DNA of 64,000 nt from Neogemmobacter tilapiae (GCF_014652215.1 NZ_BMYJ01000001.1:496001-560000), one strand, 5' to 3'; positions 46,262 through 55,814 are shown, numbered from the stretch's first letter. Notes: generated by a model from the letters alone, not told the origin. Translations and numbers: made by a program.

Positions 46262-47254
46262 ATGACCCTTCCCGCCCGCCCCCTTGGCCGCATCGGCCGC
46301 AACGTGAACCCCATCGGCTTTGGTGCCTGGGCCATCGGCGGTACCTGGGGTGAGGTGTCCGAGGCTGACGCCAAAGCCGCCCTCCACGCCGCCCTCGATT
46401 CCGGCACCGATTTTCTTGATACCGCCGATGTTTACGGCGATGGCCGCTCCGAACGCATCATCGCCCAAGTGCTGGCCGAACGCGGCGGCGACCGTCCCTT
46501 TGTGGCCACCAAGGCCGGGCGGCGGCTGAACCCCCATACCGCCAGCGGCTACAATCTGGCCAACTTGGAAGGCTTCATCGACCGCTCGCGCCAGAATTTG
46601 CAGATGGACACGCTCGACCTCGTGCAACTCCACTGCCCGCCGACCGAATCCTATGACGATGCCGCCCTTTTCGACGCACTGGAAACGCTCAAAGCCAAGG
46701 GCAAGATCGCCCATTACGGCGTCTCGGTCGAAAAAATCGCCGAGGCGGAACGCGCCATCCAATGGCCCGGTGTGCAGTCGGTGCAGATCATCTGGAACAT
46801 GTTCCGCCAGCGCCCCGCCGAATCCTTCTTCCGCAAGGCGCGGGCGGCACAGGTCGCGGTCATTGCCCGCGTGCCCCTCGCCTCGGGCCTTCTGACCGGC
46901 AAGATGAGCGCGCAAAGCCAATTCGCCGCCGATGACCACCGCAGTTTCAACCGGAATGGTGAGGCTTTTGACAAAGGCGAAACCTTCTCGGGCGTGCCCT
47001 ATGACGTGGCCTTGGCCGCAGTCGAAGAACTCCGCCCGCTGGTGCCGGGCGGCACGACGATGGCGGCCTTTGCCCTGCGCTGGTGCCTGATGGATCCGGC
47101 CGTGACCGTGGTCATTCCGGGGGCCAAGAACGCCGCTCAGGCGAATGGCAACGCCAGCGCAGGCGATCTGGCCGCCCTCGATGCAACCACAATGGCGGCG
47201 GCGAAGTCAGTCTACGACCGCCTCATCGCCCCGCATGTGCATCATCTGTGGTGA
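46262..47254 (+). CDS. Aldo/keto reductase
   Basis: 330 residues, a TIM barrel NADPH enzyme. MTLPARPLGRIGRNVNPIGF, FLDTADVYGDGRSE (Asp and Tyr of the tetrad), VATKAGRR (Lys), VQLHCPP (His) and PGAKNAAQANGNASAG for cofactor. AGGAG precedes the ATG; an in-frame ATG at 46223 precedes it. The substrate is unknown. Followed by an inverted pair of family C repeats. Confidence 0.93.
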   Translation: MTLPARPLGRIGRNVNPIGFGAWAIGGTWGEVSEADAKAALHAALDSGTDFLDTADVYGDGRSERIIAQVLAERGGDRPFVATKAGRRLNPHTASGYNLANLEGFIDRSRQNLQMDTLDLVQLHCPPTESYDDAALFDALETLKAKGKIAHYGVSVEKIAEAERAIQWPGVQSVQIIWNMFRQRPAESFFRKARAAQVAVIARVPLASGLLTGKMSAQSQFAADDHRSFNRNGEAFDKGETFSGVPYDVALAAVEELRPLVPGGTTMAAFALRWCLMDPAVTVVIPGAKNAAQANGNASAGDLAALDATTMAAAKSVYDRLIAPHVHHLW

Positions 47255-47255
47255 G

Positions 47256-47372
47256 CCCCCACCCCCATCCCCTCCCCACAGGGGGGAGGGGCGAGGCAAA
47301 GAACCAAGCGACCACATCTGAAACAAAGCGCATTCCCCTCCCCACTGTGGGGAGGGGCTAGGGGTGGGGGGC
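47256..47372. repeat. Inverted pair of C/G-run intergenic repeats, family C
   Basis: One copy opens CCCCCACCCCCATCCCCTCC and ends GGGGGGAGGGG; the second is CCCCTCCCCACTGTGGGGAG followed by GGGCTAGGGGTGGGGGG, in the opposite orientation. Together they form a large hairpin between the convergent aldo/keto reductase and serS. Confidence 0.65.
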
Positions 47373-47380
47373 CAAACGGC

Positions 47381-48670
47381 CTAAACCAACACCCCATCCG
47401 CCGAAACGCGCGTCTTGCCGCCCAGATAGGGATGCAGCACCGCCGGCAGATCGACCGAACCATCCGCCTGCTGCCCGTTTTCCAGCACCGCAATCAGCGT
47501 GCGCCCGACAGCCAGACCCGAGCCGTTCAGCGTATGCACGAACTCGGGTTTCCCCCTCGCAGGACGATAGCGCGCATTCATCCGCCGCGCCTGAAAATCA
47601 CCGCAGACCGAGACCGAGCTGATCTCGCGATATTTGTTCTGCCCCGGCAACCAGACCTCCAGATCATGCGTCTTGATCGCGCCAAAGCCGATGTCGCCAC
47701 CACACAGCACAATCACACGATAAGGCAGGCCCAGCTTTTGCAGCACCGCCTCGGCACATCTGGTCATGCGTTCATGTTCCGCCAAGCTGGTTTCCGGCGT
47801 CGTGATCGACACCATTTCCACCTTTTCAAACTGGTGCTGGCGCAGCATCCCCGAGGTATCCTTGCCCGCCGAACCCGCCTCAGACCGGAAGCATTGGGTA
47901 TGCGCCGTCATGCGGATCGGCAGCAGGCTTTCATCCAGAATCTCGCCCGCCACCGTGTTGGTCAGCGTGACTTCCGATGTCGGGATCAGCCACCAACCGT
48001 TCGTCGTCTGATAGCTGTCCTCGGCGAATTTCGGCAGTTGGTTGGTGCCATACATCGCGTCTTCTTTCACCAGAACCGGGGTCCAGGTTTCTTCCAGCCC
48101 ATGTTCGTTCACATGCAGGTCCAGCATGAACTGCGCCAAGGCGCGGTGAATGCGGATCATCGCCCCGCGCAGAACCACAAAGCGGCTGCCCGACAGTTTG
48201 GCCGCCGTCGCAAAGTCCAACCCCGGCTTGGCCGCCGGAATGTCGAAATGTTCAACGGGCGTGAAGTCAAAGTTGCGGGGCGAACCCCAGCGGCGGATTT
48301 CCACATTGGCATCCTCATCCGCGCCTTTCGGCACGTCGGCATGCACCACATTCGGAATCCGCATCAGCGCATCGCGCAATTCCGCGTCCAGACGATCCGC
48401 CTCGGCCTTCAGCCGCGCTACCTCGTCCTTCTTTTCCGCTACCAGCGCCCGCAGCCGCTCAAACTCGGCATTGTCGCCGCGCGCCTTGGCCGCGCCCACA
48501 TCCTTGCTGGCCGCGTTCTGCGCGGCTTGGGCGGTTTCGCCCGCCAGAATGGCCTCACGCCGGGCCTGATCCATCGACAACAGCCGCGACGATTCCCCGG
48601 GCAGGTTCCGGACCGCCAGGGCGGCGTCGAAAGCGGCAGGGTTTTCGCGGATGGCGCGGATGTCGTGCAT
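47381..48670 (-). CDS. serS: Seryl-tRNA synthetase
   Basis: 429 residues. N-terminal coiled-coil tRNA arm ([20 protein letters not shown]), class II core with [20 protein letters not shown] (motif 2) and [20 protein letters not shown] (motif 3). Start [14 protein letters not shown] typical. Confidence 0.97.
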   Translation of the reverse strand: MHDIRAIRENPAAFDAALAVRNLPGESSRLLSMDQARREAILAGETAQAAQNAASKDVGAAKARGDNAEFERLRALVAEKKDEVARLKAEADRLDAELRDALMRIPNVVHADVPKGADEDANVEIRRWGSPRNFDFTPVEHFDIPAAKPGLDFATAAKLSGSRFVVLRGAMIRIHRALAQFMLDLHVNEHGLEETWTPVLVKEDAMYGTNQLPKFAEDSYQTTNGWWLIPTSEVTLTNTVAGEILDESLLPIRMTAHTQCFRSEAGSAGKDTSGMLRQHQFEKVEMVSITTPETSLAEHERMTRCAEAVLQKLGLPYRVIVLCGGDIGFGAIKTHDLEVWLPGQNKYREISSVSVCGDFQARRMNARYRPARGKPEFVHTLNGSGLAVGRTLIAVLENGQQADGSVDLPAVLHPYLGGKTRVSADGVLV

Positions 48671-48835
48671 GGCGTCCTCTCTGGGTTAAATCCATGCCCC
48701 CTATGCCCCATTCGCGCCGCTTGGAAAACGACAAAACGCATTTCGGCCCCCCGCCTTGCCATTGCCCCCTGTCATGATTAGGTTCCGCCCAACCAAAATC
48801 CGGGGTTTGCCCGGCCCAGAACAGACGAGGACGCC
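48671..48835. other. Divergent promoter region of serS and yajC
   Basis: About 165 bp between divergent genes. No individual box could be fixed with confidence. Confidence 0.4.
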
Positions 48836-49168
48836 ATGTTCGTGACCCCCGCCTTTGCGCAAGCCGCCCCCGGTGCTGCTGCCGCCCCTTCGGCCTTCCT
48901 GCAATTGATGCCGCTGATCCTGATCTTCTTCATCATGTATTTCCTGCTGATCCGCCCGCAGCAAAAGCGCGCCAAGGAACATGCCGCGATGATCGAAGCG
49001 GTGCGCCGTGGTGATCAGGTCGTGACCCAGGGTGGCATCATCGGCAAAGTCACCAAGGTCATGGACGATGGCCAAGTCGAGGTGGAAATCGCCGATGGCG
49101 TCAAGGTCAAGGTGGTCAAGCGCACGCTGGCCAATATCCTGAACAAGACCGAACCGGCACAAGGCTGA
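48836..49168 (+). CDS. yajC: Preprotein translocase accessory subunit YajC
   Basis: 110 residues. One membrane helix (FLQLMPLILIFFIMYFLLI) followed by RPQQKRAKEH and a cytoplasmic part (VTQGGIIGKVTKVMDDGQVE). It associates with SecDF. First gene of yajC-secD-secF. Confidence 0.96.
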   Translation: MFVTPAFAQAAPGAAAAPSAFLQLMPLILIFFIMYFLLIRPQQKRAKEHAAMIEAVRRGDQVVTQGGIIGKVTKVMDDGQVEVEIADGVKVKVVKRTLANILNKTEPAQG

Positions 49169-49175
49169 TCGAACC

Positions 49176-50840
49176 ATGCAACAGATGGCCCTGTGGAAAC
49201 GCCTTCTTATCTGGGCCACCATTGCCCTTGGCGTGGTCTATGCCGCGCCGAACGCCTTTTACGCCCGTGTCGAAGGCCACAATGACGCAGCCAAACTTTT
49301 CGCCGAGGGCGCAGGGCTGACCGCGGAACAGCAGGCCGCCTATGACGCTTGGCCGGAATTCCTGCCCTCCACCCTGATGAACCTCGGCCTCGATCTGCGC
49401 GGCGGGGCGCATCTTCTGGCCGAAGTGCAGGTCAAGGATGTCTACAAAACCCGCATGGACGGGCTTTGGCCCGGCGTCCGCGATGCCCTGCGCGATATCC
49501 GCGATCAGGTGGGCAATGTCCGCCGCGAACCCTCGGCCCCTGACGAACTCCGCATCGCCATTTCCAATCCCGAAGGGATGCAGGCGGCCATTACGGCTGT
49601 CGCCGGGCTGGCCCAACCCATCAGCAGCCTGACCGGCATGGGCGAAAAGGATATCACCGTTTCCCAGGACAAGGGCCAGATCCTTGTCCGCCTGTCGGAG
49701 GCCGAACAGGCAGCAACCGACTCCCGCACCGTCCAGCAAAGCCTTGAAATCGTGCGGCGGCGAATTGACGAGGCCGGGACCCGCGAGCCCTCCATCCAGC
49801 GGCAGGGCACCGACCGCATTCTCATTCAGGTGCCGGGCATCGGCTCGGCGGCCGAATTGAAGGAATTCATCGGCAAAACCGCGAAACTCGGTTTCTACCC
49901 AGTTGTCCGCATCACCCAGAACGAAAACGACACCCCCGGCCCCCGCAACTTCCTCGCCCCATCGCTGGACGAAAAGGGTCTCTTCTACGTGCTGGAAGAA
50001 ACCCCCGTCGTGACGGGCGAGGAATTGACCAACGCCGCCCCCTCCTTTGATGATAACGGCACCCCCTCTGTGAACTTTCAGTTCAATGTGACGGGCGCCC
50101 GCGCCTTTGGCGAATACACCGCCAACAACGTCGGCAAACCCTTTGCCATTGTCCTCGACAATGAGGTGATTTCCGCCCCCACCATCAACCAAGCGATCCC
50201 CGGCGGCAGCGGTCGCATCACCGGCAACTTCACCATCGAGGAATCGACCAATCTCGCCGTCCTGCTGCGCGCCGGGGCCCTTCCTGCCGAACTCACCTAT
50301 CTTGAAGAACGCACCGTCGGCCCGGAACTCGGGCAAGACAGCATCGACGCCGGCATGCGCGCCGCCGTCATCGGCATGATCGCCGTCGTCGCCTATATGG
50401 TCGCCAGCTACGGCTTCTTCGGCGCCATGGCCAGCATGGCCCTGGCTATCAACATCGTCCTGATGATTGCCCTGCTGAACCTCATCGGCGCCACCCTCAC
50501 CCTGCCCGGCATCGCGGGCATCGTTCTGACCATGGGCATGGCCGTCGACGCCAACGTCCTCATCTACGAACGCATCCGCGAGGAATTGCGCCAAGGCGTC
50601 AACCCGGCCCGTGCCATCGAACTCGGCTTTGAAAAGGCCCTCTCGGCCATCACCGATTCCAACGTCACGGCTATCCTCACGGCCATCATCATGTATTGGA
50701 TCGGCTCTGGCCCCGTCCGCGGTTTTGCCGTCACCCTGGGCTTGGGCATCATCACCTCGATGTTCACCGCCGTCTATGTCACCCGCCTCATCATCCAGAC
50801 CTGGATGGCTTGGCGTCGTCCCAAAACAATCGTGGTGTAG
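49176..50840 (+). CDS. secD: Protein translocase subunit SecD
   Basis: 554 residues. N-terminal helix, a large periplasmic domain (LGLDLRGGAHLLAEVQ, LEIVRRRIDEAGTREPSIQR, GADR-like GTDRILIQVPG), then five helices including MGMAVDANVLIYERIREELR with the proton-path Asp. Uses proton motive force to pull exported chains. Eight bases after yajC. Confidence 0.97.
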   Translation: MQQMALWKRLLIWATIALGVVYAAPNAFYARVEGHNDAAKLFAEGAGLTAEQQAAYDAWPEFLPSTLMNLGLDLRGGAHLLAEVQVKDVYKTRMDGLWPGVRDALRDIRDQVGNVRREPSAPDELRIAISNPEGMQAAITAVAGLAQPISSLTGMGEKDITVSQDKGQILVRLSEAEQAATDSRTVQQSLEIVRRRIDEAGTREPSIQRQGTDRILIQVPGIGSAAELKEFIGKTAKLGFYPVVRITQNENDTPGPRNFLAPSLDEKGLFYVLEETPVVTGEELTNAAPSFDDNGTPSVNFQFNVTGARAFGEYTANNVGKPFAIVLDNEVISAPTINQAIPGGSGRITGNFTIEESTNLAVLLRAGALPAELTYLEERTVGPELGQDSIDAGMRAAVIGMIAVVAYMVASYGFFGAMASMALAINIVLMIALLNLIGATLTLPGIAGIVLTMGMAVDANVLIYERIREELRQGVNPARAIELGFEKALSAITDSNVTAILTAIIMYWIGSGPVRGFAVTLGLGIITSMFTAVYVTRLIIQTWMAWRRPKTIVV

Positions 50841-50849
50841 GAGGCGACG

Positions 50850-51821
50850 ATGCGGCTCAAACTCGTTCCCGAAAAGACCAATATCGACTTTTTCCGTGCC
50901 CAGTTCGTCACCTTTGGCGTCTCGGTCGTCATGGTCATCGCCTCGATCCTTCTGGTCTTCACCATGGGCCTCAACCTTGGCATCGACTTTCGCGGCGGCA
51001 CCACAATCCGCACGGAATCGACCAGCCCTGTCGATGTCGCCACCTACCGTGCGGCGCTGGCGGGCCTTGATATGGGCGATATCAGCATCACCGAGGTTTT
51101 CGATCCCTCTTTCCGCCCCGACCAGCATGTAACGCAAATCCGGATCGAGGCCGCACAGGGCGCCGAAGCCGTCTCGCCCGAGGGCATCGCCACGGTCGAG
51201 GCCGCGATGGAAGCGGTGGACCCCGCCATCAAATTCACCTCGGTCGAATCGGTGGGGCCAAAAGTCTCGTCCGAACTGATCACCCAAGCCCTTCTCGCCA
51301 TCGCCGCCGGTTCGCTGGGCATCCTGCTTTACGTCTGGATGCGCTTTGAATGGCAATTCGCTGTCGGCACTGTCGCGGCCCTGCTGCATGACGTGATCGT
51401 CACCGTCGGCATCTTCTCGCTCTTGCAGCTCAAATTCGACCTCACGATCGTCGCGGCCCTGCTCACCATCCTTGGCTATTCGGTCAACGACACCGTCGTC
51501 ATCTTTGACCGGCTGCGCGAAAATCTGGCGAAATACAAACAGATGCCCCTGCGCGAGATGATGAACCTGACCGCCAACGAAACGCTGTCGCGCACCATCA
51601 TGACCGCGACGACCACCTTCATCGCGCTGATGGTGCTGTTCATCTGGGGCGGCGACGTCATCCGCGGCTTCGTCTTTGCCATGCTTTTCGGCGTCGTGAT
51701 CGGCACCTATTCCACGCTCTATGTCGCCAAGAACATCGTGCTGTTCTTGGGCGTCGACCGCAGCGAAAAGCCGAAAAAGGAACGCGGCACACCTTCCGAA
51801 TACGCCCATCTGGACAACTGA
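50850..51821 (+). CDS. secF: Protein translocase subunit SecF
   Basis: 323 residues. LGIDFRGGTTIRTES near the N-terminus and LLTILGYSVNDTVVIFDRLR in helix 4. Forms a complex with SecD. The stop overlaps the next gene by one base. Confidence 0.97.
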   Translation: MRLKLVPEKTNIDFFRAQFVTFGVSVVMVIASILLVFTMGLNLGIDFRGGTTIRTESTSPVDVATYRAALAGLDMGDISITEVFDPSFRPDQHVTQIRIEAAQGAEAVSPEGIATVEAAMEAVDPAIKFTSVESVGPKVSSELITQALLAIAAGSLGILLYVWMRFEWQFAVGTVAALLHDVIVTVGIFSLLQLKFDLTIVAALLTILGYSVNDTVVIFDRLRENLAKYKQMPLREMMNLTANETLSRTIMTATTTFIALMVLFIWGGDVIRGFVFAMLFGVVIGTYSTLYVAKNIVLFLGVDRSEKPKKERGTPSEYAHLDN

Positions 51822-52174
51822 TGCGCCTGACCGAGATCAGCTATGACAAGGCCCTGCCCGTTGACAGTTACGGGCCGGGCTTTTTCCGTCTGAACGGCCA
51901 GGTTTTTCGCGGCGCGATGCTGATCACGCCTTGGGATGCCGGCCTATGGGGCGGCTATACCGACACCGCCGCACCACTGACGCTGACAGGCCGGATCGAC
52001 GTTCTGCTGCTCGGCACCGGGCCAGAGATCACCCATCCCCCTGCCGCCTTTGTGCAAACCATGGAAGCGGCGGGCATCGGGGTCGAGCCGATGAACTCCC
52101 CCGCCGCCTGCCGCACCTACAATGTGCTTCTGGGCGAAGGGCGTCGCATCGCCTTGGCCGTGTTGCCCGTTTGA
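51821..52174 (+). CDS. Mth938-like domain protein (DUF498)
   Basis: 117 residues. A small alpha/beta protein (SYGPGFFRLNGQVFRGAMLI, ILLLGTG-like VLLLGTGPEITHP, AACRTYNVLLGEGRRIALAV). In mitochondria the homologous family includes NDUFAF3, linked to complex I assembly; in bacteria the function is open. It overlaps secF by one base and is translated with it, a conserved arrangement in Alphaproteobacteria as I recall. Confidence 0.88.
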   Translation: MRLTEISYDKALPVDSYGPGFFRLNGQVFRGAMLITPWDAGLWGGYTDTAAPLTLTGRIDVLLLGTGPEITHPPAAFVQTMEAAGIGVEPMNSPAACRTYNVLLGEGRRIALAVLPV

Positions 52175-52180
52175 CCCTCT

Positions 52181-52433
52181 GATCCAGCGGCATGGCCTTT
52201 GGCCATAGGCCTAGACGTTCGAGGGGGCTTTGCCCCCTGTTCGCTGACGCTCACACCCCCAGGTATTTAGGGCAAGATGAAACCCCATTCATCTTGCCCT
52301 AAATACCTCGGGGGGAGTCCGAAGGACGGGGGGCGGCTGCCCCCCGCCGCAGCGCAGCGGAGGCCACTTTAAAACCCCGCAGCGCAGCGGAGGCCATGCA
52401 AAGGCTTATGGCCAAAGGCCATGCCGCTGCATC
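52181..52433. repeat. Long nested palindrome built from two opposed family A repeats
   Basis: Outer arms at 52181-52211 and 52403-52433 pair at 29 of 31 positions. Inner arms of 20 bp are perfect: GGTATTTAGGGCAAGATGAA (52262-52281) and TTCATCTTGCCCTAAATACC (52288-52307) around a 6-base loop. Between them lie G/C-run hairpins and two copies of CGCAGCGCAGCGGAGGCCA. The right half matches the copy at 2668-2791. It fills the space between convergent secF-DUF498 and the transglycosylase gene. Confidence 0.88.
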
Positions 52434-52448
52434 AAAAAGGCCGTCTGA

Positions 52449-53048
52449 TCACTCGCCCAGAATCGCCACGACGTAATTCTGGGTTTCCGCATAGGGCGGA
52501 ATGCCATCGTGCTTTTCGACGGCCAAGGGCCCCGCGTTATAGGCCGCCAGCGCCAGCCGCCATGACCCGAACTTGTCATGCATCATCGACAAATAGCGCG
52601 CGCCGCCTTCGATGTTCTGCGTCGGATCGTCGATGTCGACCCCCAGCAGATCGGCGGTTCCCGGCATCAACTGCGCCAGCCCCGTCGCCCCCTTGGGCGA
52701 CACCGCCCCGGCGTTCCAACCGGATTCCTGCTGGATCAGCCGCAGGAACAGATCTTCCGGAATGCCATGTTTGGCCGCTGCTGCCTTGGCAACCTCCAGA
52801 TACTCGCCCTTGTATTTGCCCTTAAAGGCCGCGACCTTGACATCGCCTTCCTCTTCCGGCGCGTCGGGGCGCAGCCGGGTCGATCCTTCGTATTGCTTGG
52901 CCAGACGGCCATCCAATAGCTTGGATTGCAGGGCAAAACGCGAAGAACGGCTTTCCGAAGCTCCAGACAGGCTCAACCCCTGCGCCGCTGCGGCAGAGGC
53001 CAAGGACAACCCTGTCACCATCGCCAGACCCAACAGTCTGAACTGCAT
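52449..53048 (-). CDS. Secreted lytic transglycosylase (SLT domain)
   Basis: 199 residues. Signal peptide ([20 protein letters not shown]). The SLT domain starts near 80: [20 protein letters not shown], then [21 protein letters not shown] with the catalytic Glu, [35 protein letters not shown]. Small for the family, so it may act on cell-wall growth or secretion-machine assembly. The start at 53048 is before the signal peptide; the frame extends to 53066. Confidence 0.9.
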   Translation of the reverse strand: MQFRLLGLAMVTGLSLASAAAAQGLSLSGASESRSSRFALQSKLLDGRLAKQYEGSTRLRPDAPEEEGDVKVAAFKGKYKGEYLEVAKAAAAKHGIPEDLFLRLIQQESGWNAGAVSPKGATGLAQLMPGTADLLGVDIDDPTQNIEGGARYLSMMHDKFGSWRLALAAYNAGPLAVEKHDGIPPYAETQNYVVAILGE

Positions 53049-53090
53049 TCGACACCCCGGAACCATACGTTGCCGGGCACTATACGGATT

Positions 53091-53645
53091 TCAGCCCTTT
53101 GCGCCAGCCCCTTCGGCCAAGGCCCCCTGCCCCATGGGCTTTTCCCCGCTGACCAAGGGCGCGCGCATCAGGTCTTCGATCAGCACGCTGACCAATTGCC
53201 CCCGCCCCTGCGCCCCCGATTTGCGATAGATCGCGTTCAGATGGGTTTTCACGGTGGCCTCGGCGCTGCCCCGCAGCCCCGCAATCTCGGTGATGGAATA
53301 GCCTTTGATGGTAAAGGCCGCCACATCCGCCTCGGCCGCCGTCAGGCCCCATTTGCGAAAGTAATCCTCCATCAGCGTGGCCAATTCGCCTGCGGCCACG
53401 CCCAAGCCCCGCTCCATATGCGCCTGTTTGCGCAAAAGCCGGATCAGATAGCGGGTTTCGAACGCAAGGCCGATGGCCATGCCCAAGGTCGCCCCCGCCT
53501 CGGGCAGGAAATGGCCATAGGGCACGCTGGCATCGTAAAGGCCTGCGAAATCCTCGATCACGTCGAACAGGAAAAAGGCCAGACAAAAGGCCTGAAACAG
53601 GATCAGCCCGAAAAGGGTCAGGCTTTTGCGGTCAGGGCGGGTCAT
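53091..53645 (-). CDS. Membrane-anchored LuxR-type regulator
   Basis: 184 residues. Two N-terminal membrane helices (LFGLILFQAFCLAFFLFDVI and FLPEAGATLGMAIGLAFETR) and a C-terminal LuxR HTH (WGLTAAEADVAAFTIKGYSI, TEIAGLRGSAEATVKTHLNA, IYRKSGAQGRGQLVSVLIED). No receiver domain is seen. Fixing an HTH to the membrane suggests it senses the state of its membrane partner, the cytochrome b gene just upstream (12 bp gap). Confidence 0.85.
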   Translation of the reverse strand: MTRPDRKSLTLFGLILFQAFCLAFFLFDVIEDFAGLYDASVPYGHFLPEAGATLGMAIGLAFETRYLIRLLRKQAHMERGLGVAAGELATLMEDYFRKWGLTAAEADVAAFTIKGYSITEIAGLRGSAEATVKTHLNAIYRKSGAQGRGQLVSVLIEDLMRAPLVSGEKPMGQGALAEGAGAKG

Positions 53646-53657
53646 AGGGGCTCCGGA

Positions 53658-54176
53658 TCAGGGCAGTGTCTTATAGCCCGTCACCATCGACTTCGGAAGG
53701 TTCACCCGCAGACGGCGCGATTCAAAGATCACGGCGGCAATATGCAGCACCGCACAAAGCTGCACCCAAGTGACAAAGGCCTTGTGTAGGTCTTCGACCC
53801 ACTCCACACCGAACCATGTCAGCGTCGTCAACATCCAGCCGGTCAGCCCGATGATCAGACAACTGGCCAGCAGATTATAAACCATCAGCGCACCCAAGGG
53901 CGAATGCCCCTCATGCGGATGCACCCGCCCCGTCACGATTTCGCGCGCATGATCTAGTGCGGCGGCAGGGTCAGGGGGAAAGCTGCGAAAGCGGGCGAAT
54001 TTCGGGCCGATCAAGCCCCAGACCAACCGCAGGGCGATCAGCGTCAGGACGCCATAACCCAGCCAGCGATGGGCGGTCTTGCCGGGGTTGGTCACGAACA
54101 TGTTCAAGATCAGCCCCGCCACCAGCGCCCAGTGAAAGGCCCGGACCAAGGGATCCCAGACATAAAGTTTGCGCAT
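53658..54176 (-). CDS. Membrane cytochrome b/b6-type protein
   Basis: 172 residues, four membrane helices with His in KLYVWDPLVRAFHWALVAGL, KTAHRWLGYGVLTLIALRLV, EGHSPLGALMVYNLLA and DLHKAFVTWVQLCAVLHIAA. Prokaryotic b561/Ni-Fe-hydrogenase-b type. It lies between a PepSY protein and a membrane LuxR regulator, an arrangement suggesting a redox sensing or quinone-linked electron path. Confidence 0.88.
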   Translation of the reverse strand: MRKLYVWDPLVRAFHWALVAGLILNMFVTNPGKTAHRWLGYGVLTLIALRLVWGLIGPKFARFRSFPPDPAAALDHAREIVTGRVHPHEGHSPLGALMVYNLLASCLIIGLTGWMLTTLTWFGVEWVEDLHKAFVTWVQLCAVLHIAAVIFESRRLRVNLPKSMVTGYKTLP

Positions 54177-54246
54177 TGCTTCGGCCTTTCCGAAAAGGGC
54201 CGGGGTCTCCCCCGGCCAGAACCATCCACGTCACGAAGGATCAGGA

Positions 54247-54507
54247 TCACTCGTCGGCTTCTTCCATCTCGGTCACTTTGTATTCGGCATCCAGCTTCAG
54301 CTCCCACATCTTGCCGTCCTTCACCGCATAGACCTCGATCAGCCCGTCTTCCATTTCGACCTTGCGGACCTCATAGCCTTCCGCCGTCACCACTTCGGTC
54401 GCTTTCGCCACCGTCGCCGCATCAGCCTCATCGCCATCGGCCAGGGCCGCGCCCACCGACATCATCGAAAGGCCCAGAACGGCCACAGCGCGGATCATCG
54501 TTTTCAT
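54247..54507 (-). CDS. Small periplasmic PepSY-domain protein
   Basis: 86 residues. Signal peptide (MKTMIRAVAVLGLSMMSVGA); mature part KATEVVTAEGYEVRKVEMED, DGKMWELKLDAEYKVTEMEE. PepSY domains inhibit proteases or bind partners. First gene of the PepSY - cytochrome b - LuxR set. Confidence 0.85.
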   Translation of the reverse strand: MKTMIRAVAVLGLSMMSVGAALADGDEADAATVAKATEVVTAEGYEVRKVEMEDGLIEVYAVKDGKMWELKLDAEYKVTEMEEADE

Positions 54508-54707
54508 GCTCGTCTTCCTTGCTTGCCCCCGGCCCCTTGCCGGTGGGTGTAAGCCCGACTTGCCCCGCCTTTCGCCGCGCCACTATTCACCACCGGTTGC
54601 GTTTCGCCGCTCTGAAACCAAAGTTGCAGGCAGGCCGGGGGCGGTTTAAGGACTGTTAACCAATGTGGGCCAGTCTGGCCCAAGCCAAGAATCGGGGGAG
54701 TGCGTCC
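54508..54707. other. Divergent promoter region of the PepSY gene and ssb
   Basis: About 200 bp. No clear boxes. An in-frame ATG at 54663 precedes the ssb start but GGGGGAG marks 54708. Confidence 0.4.
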
Positions 54708-55250
54708 ATGGCGGGATCGGTCAACAAGGTCATCATTCTGGGCAATCTGGGGCGCGACCCCGAGGTGCGCTCGTTCCAGAACGGTGGCAAGGTGGTGAAC
54801 CTGCGGATCGCCACGTCGGAAACCTGGCGCGACAAGAATTCGGGCGAACGCAAGGAACGCACCGAATGGCATTCCGTCGCGATCTTCAGCGAACCGCTTT
54901 GCAAGATTGCCGAACAATACCTGCGCAAGGGCAGTAAGGTGTATATCGAAGGCCAGCTTGAAACCCGCAAATGGCAGGATCAGTCCGGCCAAGACCGCTA
55001 TACGACCGAGGTGGTGCTGCGCCCCTTTACCGGCAATATGACCCTGCTGGATGGCCGCGGCGAAGGTGGTGGTGGTGGTCAAAGCGGCGGCGGTTATGAT
55101 GATCGCGGCGGCTATGACGATTATCAGGGCGGCAATGGCGGTGGCTCCTCGCAAGGCGGTGGCCGTTCCTCCGGTGGCAATCAAGGCGGCAATCAGGGGG
55201 GCGGCTATGGCGGCGGCCGCAGCGATCTGGACGACGAAATCCCCTTCTGA
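54708..55250 (+). CDS. ssb: Single-stranded DNA-binding protein
   Basis: 180 residues. OB fold at 1-115 ([60 protein letters not shown]), a Gly-rich linker, and the conserved acidic tip DLDDEIPF that recruits repair proteins. GGGGGAG precedes this ATG. Confidence 0.97.
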   Translation: MAGSVNKVIILGNLGRDPEVRSFQNGGKVVNLRIATSETWRDKNSGERKERTEWHSVAIFSEPLCKIAEQYLRKGSKVYIEGQLETRKWQDQSGQDRYTTEVVLRPFTGNMTLLDGRGEGGGGGQSGGGYDDRGGYDDYQGGNGGGSSQGGGRSSGGNQGGNQGGGYGGGRSDLDDEIPF

Positions 55251-55328
55251 TTTGGCCAAAGCGGCGGGCTTTACCTTGGCCCGCCCAATCCCTATATATT
55301 TGCTCAACTAACCCAAGGGCAAACCGCC

Positions 55329-55688
55329 ATGCAGATGCAGGATCAGATCGAGGGTGCCCCCTTGATCAAACCATCCACCACCGACCATCCCCTCTATGAG
55401 GCGGTCACCGATGCCTGCCGCACGGTCTTTGACCCCGAAATCCCGGTGAACATCTTTGATCTGGGTCTGATCTACACCATCGACATTTCCCCCGAAAACG
55501 CGGTCGAGGTCATCATGACCCTCACCGCCCCCGGCTGCCCCGTCGCCGGCGAAATGCCCGATTGGGTCGGTTCCGCCGTCGAATCCATCCCCGGCGTGAA
55601 ACAGGTGCAGGTCAACATGACCTTCGACCCGCCTTGGGGCATGGAAATGATGTCAGACGAGGCCCGTCTGGAACTGGGCTTTATGTGA
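55329..55688 (+). CDS. DUF59/SUF-system iron-sulfur assembly protein
   Basis: 119 residues. MIP18-like fold with VFDPEIPVNIFDLGLIYTID, MTLTAPGCPVAGEMPDWVGS and VNMTFDPPWGMEMMSDEARL. The Cys in APGCPVAG is conserved in this family. Its usual neighbour, a HesB-type carrier, is here 2.7 kb downstream (58384). Confidence 0.93.
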   Translation: MQMQDQIEGAPLIKPSTTDHPLYEAVTDACRTVFDPEIPVNIFDLGLIYTIDISPENAVEVIMTLTAPGCPVAGEMPDWVGSAVESIPGVKQVQVNMTFDPPWGMEMMSDEARLELGFM

Positions 55689-55691
55689 CGT

Positions 55692-55780
55692 CAAGCCTGA
55701 GGGCTTGATTTGCCAAAAGCAAGCCCTCAGGCTTGATTTCACAAAAGCAAACCAAAAGACTTGCTTTTCAAAAAGCAAGC
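55692..55780. repeat. Nested hairpins between sufT-like gene and the SatD gene
   Basis: A perfect 17-bp inverted repeat TCAAGCCTGAGGGCTTG / CAAGCCCTCAGGCTTGA (55692-55708, 55721-55737) whose arms each contain an internal CAAGCC / GGCTTG dyad. A second perfect 9-bp hairpin CTTGCTTTT / AAAAGCAAG follows at 55761-55780. The word CAAAAGCAA is repeated in between. Could end transcription of the upstream gene or act as an operator. Confidence 0.78.
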
Positions 55781-55814
55781 TGCAACACTTGCCACCTAGG
55801 CAAAGTGAGTCCGC

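Noticed and set aside
49116-51809. Very long minus-strand frame of 897 codons opposite secD-secF
   Set aside because: It mirrors well-defined secD and secF in the opposite strand, and its His/Gly/Asp-rich translation has no family look. Long antisense frames are common in GC-rich genes.
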